NCBI RefSeq assembly: GCF_041365695.1
Contig: NZ_JBGFSJ010000007.1
Span: 124,001-188,000, forward strand
DNA from: Rhodosalinus sp041365695
GTDB lineage: Bacteria > Pseudomonadota > Alphaproteobacteria > Rhodobacterales > Rhodobacteraceae
Reading direction: 5' to 3'
Length of the DNA: 64,000 nt
The translations under genes were made by a program, and so were the position numbers. Positions 41,521 to 49,502 of the stretch are shown here, piece after piece (within the stretch, counting starts at the first letter, position 1; every line of letters starts with the position of its first letter). The notes under the pieces were generated by a model. That model did not search any database. It saw nothing but the letters and a program-made list of their open reading frames with translations, and was not told the origin of the DNA.

Positions 41521-41665
41521 TCCGTGTCCGGTCAACGACTTGCGGCTTGATCCTCGCATACCGGGGCCCCGGCCGCCGTCCGCCTGTGGACATGGCTGTG
41601 GAAAACCGGAGGTCCGTCGCGATTCCCGGCCGTTCAGCTTCCAACCTCCGGCGCGCGCAGGTCTC

Positions 41666-43273
41666 GTGAAGGACTTCGCCCGCCTCATCGCCCGGGTCGA
41701 CGAGACCACGCGCACATCGGCCAAGGTGGACGCGCTGTCGGACTATTTCGCGACCGCGCCAGACGCGGACCGGCTCTGGACCGTGGCGCTTTTCTCGGGC
41801 CGGCGGCCGCGGCGCGCGATCACGACGACACAGCTGCGCGAATGGGCGGCGGAGCGCGCGGGCCTGCCGCTCTGGATCGTCGAGGAAAGCTACGGGATCG
41901 TCGGCGATCTGGCCGAGACCATCGCGCTCATCCTGCCGCCGCCCGCGCACCCGCGCGACCGCGGGCTGGCCGAGTGGATCGCAACGCTCAGGGCGCTTGC
42001 TGACCGGCCGCTGCCGGACCGGCGCGCCGCGATTCTCGACGCCTGGGACGCGCTGGAGCCCGCGGAACGCTTCCTCTTCAACAAGCTTCTGACCGGGGGC
42101 TGGCGCATCGGGGTGAGCCAGAAGCTGATGACGCGCGCGCTTGCCCGCGCGCTCGGCCGGGACGAGGCCGAGATGGCGCATCGGCTGATGGGCGCCTGGG
42201 ATCCCGCGACCACGAGCTGGCAGGAGCTCGTGCACTCCGAGGCGGGCGCGGCGGATCTTTCGCGTCCCTACCCGTTCTACCTCGCCCACCAGCTCGACGC
42301 GGGGCCGGAAACGCTGGGCGATCCGTCCGGCTGGCGGGCGGAGTGGAAATGGGACGGGATCCGCGGCCAGCTTATCCTGCGCGACGGCCAGCATTTCGTC
42401 TGGTCCCGCGGCGAGGAGCTGATGACGGATCGCTTTCCCGAACTCGCCCGCGCGCGCGACTTCCTGCCGCCCGGCACGGTGATCGACGGCGAGCTGCTGG
42501 CCTGGCGCGACGGGCCGCTGTCCTTCAACGCGCTGCAAAAGCGAATCGGGCGCAAGACCGTGCCGAAGAAGCTTCTGTCCGAGGCGCCGGTCGCGCTCGC
42601 GGCCTACGACCTGCTGGAAGAGGGTGGCGAGGACATTCGTGCCCGTCCCTTCGACGAGCGGCGCGCGCGGCTCGAACGCCTGCTCGCCGATCTTCCGCCG
42701 GAGGCGCCGCTGGTTCTTCCGCCGCTTCTGGACTTCGACGACTGGGCCGCGCTCGCGGATGCACGCGCGCAGGCGCGGGCGCGGGCCGCCGAGGGGGTGA
42801 TGCTGAAGCGCGGCGAAAGCCCCTACCTCGCGGGCCGCAAGCGCGGCGACTGGTGGAAATGGAAGCTCGACCCGCTGACCGTGGACGCGGTGATGATCTA
42901 CGCGCAGGCCGGGCACGGGCGGCGCGCCAATCTCTTCACCGATTTCACCTTCGCGGTCTGGTCGGGCAACGCCCTTGTCCCCTTCACCAAGGCATACTCC
43001 GGCCTGACCGACGCGGAATTCGCCGAGATCACGCGCTGGGTGCGGCGCAACACGCTGGAGCGCTACGGCCCCGTGCGGCAGGTGCGCCCCGAGCAGGTGT
43101 TCGAGATCGCCTTCGAGGGCATCCACGAAAGCCCCCGCCACAAGTCGGGCCTCGCACTGCGCTTCCCGCGCATGGCGCGCTGGCGCCGCGACAAGCCCAC
43201 CGCCGAGGCCAACACGCTCGACGATCTGAAAAAGATGCTCGCCGCTTACGGACAGACGGACGCGCAGGGCTGA
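41666..43273 (+). CDS. ATP-dependent DNA ligase
   Basis: A 535-residue ATP-dependent ligase with the N-terminal DNA-binding domain (about 1-180), adenylation domain and OB fold. Motif I with the AMP-accepting lysine is 'EWKWDGIRGQ', motif III 'TVIDGELLAWRDG', IIIa 'SFNALQKRIGR', IV 'AEGVMLKRGESPYL' and V 'WWKWKLDPLTVDAVMI'. The OB-fold end 'LALRFPRMARWRRDKP' is intact. GTG 41666 is preferred since it gives the family-typical start 'VKDFARLIARVDE'. It forms a pair with the upstream exonuclease for non-replicative DNA repair. Confidence 0.93.
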   Translation: MKDFARLIARVDETTRTSAKVDALSDYFATAPDADRLWTVALFSGRRPRRAITTTQLREWAAERAGLPLWIVEESYGIVGDLAETIALILPPPAHPRDRGLAEWIATLRALADRPLPDRRAAILDAWDALEPAERFLFNKLLTGGWRIGVSQKLMTRALARALGRDEAEMAHRLMGAWDPATTSWQELVHSEAGAADLSRPYPFYLAHQLDAGPETLGDPSGWRAEWKWDGIRGQLILRDGQHFVWSRGEELMTDRFPELARARDFLPPGTVIDGELLAWRDGPLSFNALQKRIGRKTVPKKLLSEAPVALAAYDLLEEGGEDIRARPFDERRARLERLLADLPPEAPLVLPPLLDFDDWAALADARAQARARAAEGVMLKRGESPYLAGRKRGDWWKWKLDPLTVDAVMIYAQAGHGRRANLFTDFTFAVWSGNALVPFTKAYSGLTDAEFAEITRWVRRNTLERYGPVRQVRPEQVFEIAFEGIHESPRHKSGLALRFPRMARWRRDKPTAEANTLDDLKKMLAAYGQTDAQG

Positions 43274-43340
43274 TTTTCCCGGCGCGCGCGGATAGACTGG
43301 GCGACACATCGGCCGAGGCCGGAAAACACGGGATTTACCC

Positions 43341-43499
43341 ATGCAGGATTCGCTCTGGATCGCGATCGTAACCGCCGCGATCGTCTTCGGGCTCATGATC
43401 ATCATCCCCATCGCCTCGTTTCTGCTGAAGGCGGCGGTCGTGGCATTGATCGCGGGCGCGGCGGTCTACGTACTGATGCGTCTTTTCGGCCGGCCCTGA
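43341..43499 (+). CDS. 52-residue two-helix membrane protein
   Basis: A short ATG-to-TGA frame between the ligase and the peptidase. The product begins 'MQDSLWIAIVTAAIVFGLMI' and has two hydrophobic segments (about 6-24 and 29-45) ending in 'LMRLFGRP'. No family recognised. It reads well as a real small membrane protein because hydrophobicity is high and continuous, but a ribosome site is weak. Confidence 0.55.
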   Translation: MQDSLWIAIVTAAIVFGLMIIIPIASFLLKAAVVALIAGAAVYVLMRLFGRP

Positions 43500-43607
43500 G
43501 CGCGCCGCCTTCCCCTGGGGCACCCGCGGCGCCTCGGCGCGCGGCCTTGATCCGCCCCGCCGCGCCAGCCTATCTCTCGCAGGCATCCAATTTCGCAGGA
43601 GATCCCC

Positions 43608-45434
43608 ATGCGCCACGCCCCCCGCCCCGTCTTCGACGCCAGCGCCGGTTCCGCTTCCGGCCCCGAGGGCCTTGGTGACCTTCCCGAATGGGATCTTTCG
43701 GACCTTTACGCCGCGCCCGACGCGGCAGAGATCGCACGCGACCTCGACTGGCTGGAGGCCGAGGGCCGCACCTTCGCGGCGGATTATGAGGGCCGGCTCG
43801 GCGAACTCGACGCGGCGGGTTTTCTGGACTGCGTACGCCGCAACGAGCGGATCGAGACGGTGGCGGGACGCATCATGTCCTATGCGGGGCTGCGCTACTA
43901 CCAGCAGACCACCGACGCGGGACGGGCGAAGTTCCTCTCCGACATGCAGGAGAAGATCACCAACTTCACCACGCCGCTGGTCTTCTTCACGCTCGAGCTC
44001 AACCGGCTGGAGGACGACCACCTCGAGCGGCTGTTCGGCGAGAACGCAGAGCTTGCCCGCTATCGCCCCGTGTTCGAGCGCATCCGCGCGATGAAGCCCT
44101 ACCAGCTCTCGGACGAGCTGGAGAAGTTCCTGCACGACCTGGGCGTCGTGGGCGACGCGTGGGAGCGCCTTTTCGACGAGACGATGGCGGGGCTCAGCTT
44201 CGAGGTGAAGGGCGAGGCGCTCGGGCTCGAATCGACGCTCACGCTGCTCACGGATCACGACCGGTCGACGCGCGAGGCCGCGGCGCGGGCGCTCGCCGAA
44301 GTGTTCTCCGAGAACATCCGCACCTTCGCCCGCGTGCACAACACGCAGACCAAGGAGAAGGAGGTGATGGACCGCTGGCGCGGCATGCCCACGCCGCAGA
44401 CCGCGCGCCACCTGGCCAACGACGTCGAACCCGAGGTGGTCGAGGCGCTGCGCGACGCGGTCGTGGCCGCCTATCCGCGCCTCAGCCACCGCTACTACGA
44501 GCTCAAGCGCCGCTGGCTCGGCCTCGACACGCTGGAAGTCTGGGACCGCAACGCCCCGCTTCCGATGGAGGAGACGCGCACCATCGGCTGGGACGAGGCG
44601 CGCGAGACGGTGCGCGCGGCCTACGCGGAATTCGACCCGCGGATGGCCGAGCTCGCCGAGCCGTTCTTCACCAGCGGCTGGATCGACGCGGGCGTGAAGC
44701 CCGGCAAGGCGCCGGGCGCCTTCGCGCACCCGACGGTGACCGAGGTGCACCCCTACGTGATGCTGAACTACCTCGGCAAGCCGCGCGACGTGATGACGCT
44801 CGCCCACGAGCTCGGCCACGGCGTGCACCAGCGCCTCGCCGCCGGGCAGGGCGAACTCCTGTCGCGCACCCCGCTCACGCTGGCGGAGACGGCCTCGGTC
44901 TTCGGCGAGATGCTGACCTTCCGGCGGCTTCTGGAGAACGCGAAGACGCAGAACGAGCGCAAGGTGCTGCTGGCCGGCAAGGTCGAGGACATGATCAACA
45001 CGGTCGTGCGCCAGATCGCCTTCTACGATTTCGAGTGCAAGCTGCACGACGCCCGGCGTGGCGGCGAGCTCACGCCGGACGACATCAACGAGATCTGGAT
45101 GAGCGTGCAGGGCGAGAGCCTCGGCCCCGCCTTCACCTTCATGGAGGGCTACGAGACCTTCTGGGCCTACATCCCGCATTTCGTGCACTCGCCCTTCTAT
45201 GTCTACGCCTATGCCTTCGGCGACGGGCTGGTGAACGCGCTCTACGCCGCCTACGAGGAGGGCGATCCCGACTTCCAGGAGAAGTACTTCGAGATGCTGA
45301 AGGCGGGCGGGTCGATGCACCACAAGGAGCTTCTGGCGCCCTTCGGGCTCGACGCCTCCGACCCGGCCTTCTGGGACAAGGGACTTTCCATGATCGCCGG
45401 GCTCATCGACGAGCTCGAGGCGATGGAGGGCTAG
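43608..45434 (+). CDS. pepF: M3-family oligoendopeptidase F
   Basis: A 608-residue cytoplasmic zinc metallopeptidase that cuts short peptides. The zinc motif is 'LAHELGHGVHQRLAAG' (HEXXH) with the third ligand Glu in 'TPLTLAETASVFGEML', as in M3 PepF. An N-terminal helical domain contains 'RIMSYAGLRYYQQTTD', and the C-terminal family motif 'HFVHSPFYVYAYAFGDGL' is present. ATG 43608 follows GCAGGAG. Long antisense frames across this gene are composition artefacts. Confidence 0.95.
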   Translation: MRHAPRPVFDASAGSASGPEGLGDLPEWDLSDLYAAPDAAEIARDLDWLEAEGRTFAADYEGRLGELDAAGFLDCVRRNERIETVAGRIMSYAGLRYYQQTTDAGRAKFLSDMQEKITNFTTPLVFFTLELNRLEDDHLERLFGENAELARYRPVFERIRAMKPYQLSDELEKFLHDLGVVGDAWERLFDETMAGLSFEVKGEALGLESTLTLLTDHDRSTREAAARALAEVFSENIRTFARVHNTQTKEKEVMDRWRGMPTPQTARHLANDVEPEVVEALRDAVVAAYPRLSHRYYELKRRWLGLDTLEVWDRNAPLPMEETRTIGWDEARETVRAAYAEFDPRMAELAEPFFTSGWIDAGVKPGKAPGAFAHPTVTEVHPYVMLNYLGKPRDVMTLAHELGHGVHQRLAAGQGELLSRTPLTLAETASVFGEMLTFRRLLENAKTQNERKVLLAGKVEDMINTVVRQIAFYDFECKLHDARRGGELTPDDINEIWMSVQGESLGPAFTFMEGYETFWAYIPHFVHSPFYVYAYAFGDGLVNALYAAYEEGDPDFQEKYFEMLKAGGSMHHKELLAPFGLDASDPAFWDKGLSMIAGLIDELEAMEG

Positions 45435-45476
45435 GATATCTGCCGCGCGCCGCGCCGGACGGGCGCGCCGCGCGGA

Positions 45477-45719
45477 TCAGAGCCCTGCGTGCGTGCCGTC
45501 GCAAAGCGGCCCGCGCGCCGTCTGCTTGCAACCGCAGAAAAAGACGCGGCCGTCGCTCTCGGCGGTGTATTTCACGGGCTCGATGTCGGTGCCCTTGTGG
45601 CTTCCGTCGCAAAACGGCTGACGCGACGAGCGCCCGCAGGCGCACCAGAAATAGCTTTTGCCAGCCGATACCTCGGCTGGGAACGGGGCTTTCTGCGGGA
45701 TGGCGGGGGTGTCGGACAT
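45477..45719 (-). CDS. Double CDGSH iron-sulfur protein
   Basis: An 80-residue protein with two CDGSH [2Fe-2S] motifs: 'CACGRSSRQPFCDGSHKG' and 'CGCKQTARGPLCDGTHAG' (three Cys and one His each; the second has Thr for Ser). Bacterial two-motif members are soluble redox/Fe-S proteins. ATG 45719 is preferred over an upstream in-frame codon since homologues start near 'MSDTPAIPQKAPFPAEV'. It converges on pepF from the right. Confidence 0.9.
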   Translation of the reverse strand: MSDTPAIPQKAPFPAEVSAGKSYFWCACGRSSRQPFCDGSHKGTDIEPVKYTAESDGRVFFCGCKQTARGPLCDGTHAGL

Positions 45720-45812
45720 CGGATCCTCCTCTGTTTGCACGGGCCACGAACGTGGCGCCACGCGCGGCGCGGTCAAGGCAGCGCTGCCCGCGGACGTCCC
45801 GTTCCCCGCCGG

Positions 45813-46118
45813 TCAGTCAAGCTCCGTCCAGGGCCAGGGCTTGACCTCGGAGGCGCCGGTCTGGAAGCGCGCGGCCTTCGCGATCCATATCCCGAGATCG
45901 GTGCCGAACTCCGCCAGCCGCGCGTTGGGATCGCCCCTGTTCACCAGCATCAGCACGGCCTGGATCACCGTGGCCACCGTCAGCACGGTCTGCGCCAGAC
46001 TCAGCATGATCCAGATGAGCACCACGTGCAGCAGCCGCAGCGGCATGGACTCCCTGGGCGCGTGGGGCTGCGCGCCATGCAGGCGCCCGTTCAGCTTCTC
46101 TTCATCGTTGCGCGGCAT
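45813..46118 (-). CDS. DUF4389 membrane protein
   Basis: A 101-residue protein. A hydrophobic segment at about residues 27-58 ('RLLHVVLIWIMLSLAQTVLT' region) is followed by 'DPNARLAEFGTDLGIWIAKA', the usual DUF4389 end. Function unknown; it lies in the inner membrane. ATG 46118. Divergent to the glutathione peroxidase gene. Confidence 0.8.
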   Translation of the reverse strand: MPRNDEEKLNGRLHGAQPHAPRESMPLRLLHVVLIWIMLSLAQTVLTVATVIQAVLMLVNRGDPNARLAEFGTDLGIWIAKAARFQTGASEVKPWPWTELD

Positions 46119-46235
46119 GGGTCCCTCCGGAATGGCAGATCAAGCATACCGCGCCGGCCCGGTTCGGGCCAAGCCCGGCGACGCTTGACTTGGGGATGAC
46201 GCAGCTATCTTTCCGATCAGCCACGGGAGGCCCGC

Positions 46236-46754
46236 ATGAAACAGCTGCTCGCCATTATCCTCGCCGTCTTCACCACCGCTGCCGCGGCCGAGGACTTCGT
46301 TTTCGACAGCATCGACGGCGGCCAGATCCGGCTTTCGGATTATGCCGGCAAGCCGGTCCTTGTCGTCAACACGGCCTCGATGTGCGGCTTCACCCCGCAA
46401 TACGAGGGCTTGCAGGCGCTTTACGACCGCTACCGCGATGCCGGCCTCGTGGTGCTTGCCGTGCCGTCGAACGACTTCAACCAGGAACTCGCCTCCGACG
46501 ACGAGGTGAAGGAGTTCTGCGAGATCACGTTCGGCATCGACATGCCGATGACGACCATCACGCCCGTGCGGGGCAGCGGGGCACACCCGTTCTACGCCTG
46601 GCTGAAGGAGACCGCGACGTTCGAGCCGTCGTGGAACTTCAACAAGGTGCTTCTGGATGGTGAGGGCCGCGTGGTGGAGACGTTCGGCGCCACCGCCCGG
46701 CCGATGTCGGGCCGGATCACCGAGCCGGTGGAGGCCCTGCTGGCGGGCAGTTGA
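46236..46754 (+). CDS. Glutathione peroxidase, exported
   Basis: A 172-residue Cys-type glutathione/thioredoxin peroxidase. The active-site cysteine is in 'VVNTASMCGFTPQYEGL', the second motif in 'VLAVPSNDFNQELASDDEV' and the late Trp-Asn block in 'PSWNFNKVLLDG'. An N-terminal signal peptide (about 1-19, 'LLAIILAVFTTAAAAED') sends it to the periplasm, unlike E. coli BtuE. It detoxifies hydroperoxides. ATG 46236 follows GGGAGG. Confidence 0.92.
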   Translation: MKQLLAIILAVFTTAAAAEDFVFDSIDGGQIRLSDYAGKPVLVVNTASMCGFTPQYEGLQALYDRYRDAGLVVLAVPSNDFNQELASDDEVKEFCEITFGIDMPMTTITPVRGSGAHPFYAWLKETATFEPSWNFNKVLLDGEGRVVETFGATARPMSGRITEPVEALLAGS

Positions 46755-46763
46755 GTCGCGCGC

Positions 46764-47474
46764 TCAGCGCAGGACGAACGGCGCCCTCAGCCACTCTGAC
46801 AGAGCCTCGGTGGTATCCTCCGGCACCTCGAGAGGCGGCAAGTGCCCGGCCCCGTCGATGATCCGCAAGGTGGCGCCGGGGATGAGCTCCGCCAGGAAGA
46901 CGTGGCGCTTCACCGGCATGAGCGTGTCCTCGGCCCCGCACAACAGCAGCGTGGGCACCTTGCACCGGCGCAGTGTCGCCTGCTGGTCGCGCCGGCGCTG
47001 AAGCGCCCGGATCTGTCGCGTGAACGCCTCGACGCCCAGCCCGCGCGCCATCTCGGCGAGCGTCGCCATCACCTCGAAACGGCCGGGCCCCGGTGCCAGG
47101 TGATCCGGCCGGATCACCTCGGCCACCGCGGCGTCGAGCGCCCCGCTGCGCGCCCGGACGATGAGGGGATCGCGCTCGCCCGCCTGCGCGGGCGTCTCGG
47201 CCAGCGGCTCGGTGTCCATGAGCGCCAGCCGCGCCACCCGGTCGGGCGCGCGGCGCAGGATCTCCATGGCGACCATGCCGCCCAGGCCCAGACCGCCCAG
47301 CGCGAACCGTTGCGGCAGTTGCGGCAGGAGGTGCGAGGCGATCTCTTCCACCCGCTCCCCGCCCGCGAGCGGGGCTACCGTCACAGGGCGATCGCGGCCG
47401 AGCGCGGTGATCTGCGGCAGGAAGAGGCGCGCGTCGCACATGAACTCCGGCAGAAGGACGAGCGGTTCAGCCAT
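46764..47474 (-). CDS. Alpha/beta hydrolase with lost nucleophile serine
   Basis: A 236-residue alpha/beta-hydrolase-fold protein. The position of the nucleophile elbow reads 'ALGGLGLGGMVAMEILRRAP': where the family has Gly-x-Ser-x-Gly, Gly stands for Ser. The acid and base candidates remain (Asp in 'CGAEDTLMPVKRH', His in 'DGAGHLPPLEVPED'). Thus it is a likely pseudo-enzyme or a very recently changed gene; a one-base change (AGC to GGC) is enough. ATG 47474. It lies tail to tail with the glutathione peroxidase. Confidence 0.82.
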   Translation of the reverse strand: MAEPLVLLPEFMCDARLFLPQITALGRDRPVTVAPLAGGERVEEIASHLLPQLPQRFALGGLGLGGMVAMEILRRAPDRVARLALMDTEPLAETPAQAGERDPLIVRARSGALDAAVAEVIRPDHLAPGPGRFEVMATLAEMARGLGVEAFTRQIRALQRRRDQQATLRRCKVPTLLLCGAEDTLMPVKRHVFLAELIPGATLRIIDGAGHLPPLEVPEDTTEALSEWLRAPFVLR

Positions 47475-47588
47475 GCACCGCCTGCCCGTTCGTGACGTCC
47501 TGCGCCGTCTGCCCGTTCATCCCGTTCCCCCGCCTGTCTGCGGCCGTTTCGATAGCAGCCCCCGGACGGAGGGGCCATAGGCCCGCGC

Positions 47589-48566
47589 TCACCCCTCCGG
47601 CAAGGCGCGGATCCATGCCGTGATCGCCGTCGCGGCGGCGTCCGTCAGTCCGGGCGACAGGATATCGCCCGCGAGGACATGGGCGGCGGGATCGTCCGTG
47701 GGGCCGGGGGACACCGGGTGCAGTCTTACCGCGCCGCCCCAGCGCGCGGCCACCGCGCGCGTGGCGTCCGCGCGCACGACCTGGTCGTCATCCGAGAACC
47801 AGAAAAGCGCAGGCACCCCGATACCGCCCGGATCGAGCCTGCGCACATGCGCGACGAGCGCGGCCATGGGCAGGAGCGCCTCCACCGGATAGCTCTGCGT
47901 CCAGTAGCGCGCATGCGCCTCGTTGCGCGGCTCGAACCCCCGCGTCGGTCCGAGAAGCCAGGGCAACCAGATCCGGGCGGCGGGCCAGGTGAGCAGACCC
48001 GCGAAGCGCCCGTGAAGGGCGTAGTTGGGCGACACCAACACGACGCCGGCCACGCCCTCGGCCAGTTCGGGCCGGCCGAGGGCCAGCGTGACGAGCGTGG
48101 CGCCCGTCGAGGTGGCGATCACGACCACGCGGTCACCGGCGGCGCGCGCCGCCGCGAGGCCTTCGGCAAGGTCCGACATCCAGCCCGCGACGCTGGCTTC
48201 GGCCATGGCCGCCCTGCCCCGGCCGTGGCCCTGAAGCCGCGTGAAGACGAGGTTCGCGCCAAGCGCCCCGGCAACGCGGTCGGGCACCGGGCGGATTTCC
48301 TCGGACGTCGCCGAAAACCCGTGCACGTAGAGGATCGCCAGATCCGTGCGCGCGCCCGGCGCGCCCGCCCAGAGCACGCGCTTTTCCGTGCCGGGCACGA
48401 TATCGTCGAAGCGCGCCTCCGCATCGGCGAAATGCCGGTCAAGATCGCCCAGCGCCTCGGGCGCCACGGGCGCGGCAACGGCCACCGTCTCGCGCGGGAC
48501 CAGAAACCAGAACGCCGCAGCCGCCGTCGCGACGAGAAGAAGCGCCCAGGCCACCGCCCTAGCCAC
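47589..48566 (-). CDS. Membrane-anchored or exported alpha/beta hydrolase
   Basis: A 325-residue serine hydrolase. An N-terminal hydrophobic segment ('VAWALLLVATAAAAFWFLVP') anchors or exports it. The catalytic elbow is 'VVVIATSTGATLVTLALGRP' (Ser in ATSTGA, a variant of GxSxG), with Asp in 'WFSDDDQVVRADATR' and His in 'DPAAHVLAGDIL'. The oxyanion part is 'LYVHGFSATSEEI'. GTG 48566 overlaps the upstream hydrolase gene by 8 bp. Substrate unknown; lipase or esterase activity is likely. Confidence 0.85.
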   Translation of the reverse strand: MARAVAWALLLVATAAAAFWFLVPRETVAVAAPVAPEALGDLDRHFADAEARFDDIVPGTEKRVLWAGAPGARTDLAILYVHGFSATSEEIRPVPDRVAGALGANLVFTRLQGHGRGRAAMAEASVAGWMSDLAEGLAAARAAGDRVVVIATSTGATLVTLALGRPELAEGVAGVVLVSPNYALHGRFAGLLTWPAARIWLPWLLGPTRGFEPRNEAHARYWTQSYPVEALLPMAALVAHVRRLDPGGIGVPALFWFSDDDQVVRADATRAVAARWGGAVRLHPVSPGPTDDPAAHVLAGDILSPGLTDAAATAITAWIRALPEG

Positions 48567-49323
48567 GCCGGCGCGCGGCGCGGGCGCTCACCTCCTCCAC
48601 GCTGTCGGTGATCAGCTCGAGGCAATCCGGCTCCGAGAACCGGTGATCCGCCCCCTCGACAAGGGTCAGCCGCATGTCCGGTCCGGTGGCGTGGTCGAGA
48701 AGCGCGAGCGCCACCGCGCGGTCGACGTCCGCATCTGCGGTGCCCTGAAGGAAGCGCGCGGGAAAGGGCAGATGCAGCGCGGCGCGCAGCACCAGATGCG
48801 CGCGCCCGTCCTCGATAAGCCGCTTCGTGATCGGATAGGGCTCGCCGTAGTCGGAGGGCAGGTGCACCACGCCGTCGCGTTCGAGATCGGCGCGCTGCTC
48901 GGCGTCGAAGCCCGCCCACATCGCGTCCTCGGTGAAGTCGGGCGCGGCGGCGACGGTGACGAGGCCGGCCACCCGCTCGGGGTTGGCCCGCGCGGTCAGC
49001 AGCGCGATCCAGCCGCCCATCGAGGAGCCCACGAGCACCTGCGGCCCCTCGGTCAGCGCATCCAGCACCGCCTCCGCGTCCTCGGCCCAGTCGCCGATGC
49101 ACCCGTCGGTGAAGGCACCCGAGCTTTGCCCGTGGCCGGAGTAGTCGAAGCGCAGGAAGGCGCGGCCCGCGTTTCGCGCCCAGTCCTCGAGGTGCAGCGC
49201 CTTGGTGCCTTCCATGTCGGACATGAAACCGCCGAGGAACACCACGCCCGGCCCCTCGCCCGGGGTCCGATGATAGGCGATGCGGCGCCGCTGCGGCGTG
49301 TCGAGATAGCTGGGCTCTGTCAT
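48559..49323 (-). CDS. Alpha/beta hydrolase (ABHD10-like)
   Basis: A 254-residue cytoplasmic serine hydrolase. Nucleophile elbow 'VLVGSSMGGWIALLTARANP', start block 'VFLGGFMSDMEGTKALHLE', 'DYSGHGQSSGAFTDG', Asp in 'GTADADVDRAVA' and His in 'VEGADHRFSEPDCLEL'. The 'SDMEGTKA' and 'DYSGHGxSSG' pattern is that of a proteobacterial family related to ABHD10 thioesterases/acyl-glucuronidases. ATG 49323. First gene of the pair with the following membrane hydrolase. Confidence 0.88.
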   Translation of the reverse strand: MTEPSYLDTPQRRRIAYHRTPGEGPGVVFLGGFMSDMEGTKALHLEDWARNAGRAFLRFDYSGHGQSSGAFTDGCIGDWAEDAEAVLDALTEGPQVLVGSSMGGWIALLTARANPERVAGLVTVAAAPDFTEDAMWAGFDAEQRADLERDGVVHLPSDYGEPYPITKRLIEDGRAHLVLRAALHLPFPARFLQGTADADVDRAVALALLDHATGPDMRLTLVEGADHRFSEPDCLELITDSVEEVSARAARRRG

Positions 49324-49502
49324 GGATCCTCCGATCGGTGGCGCGCGAAGAGTGCCCGCGATCGGGCCGGGTGAAAAGCCCCGGCGGGTGTCGGCACGAC
49401 ACCGTCATCCTTGACTTCCCGGGCCCGTCCCGCCATGTCGCCCGCGAACCCTGACCCGCAACCGGGCGCTTCGTAGGCGCCGAACCGACGAGGAGAGCGG
49501 AC

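Noticed and set aside
49324..49502. T-box or attenuator upstream of thrS.
   Set aside because: No T-box sequence or leader peptide with Thr codons was recognised.
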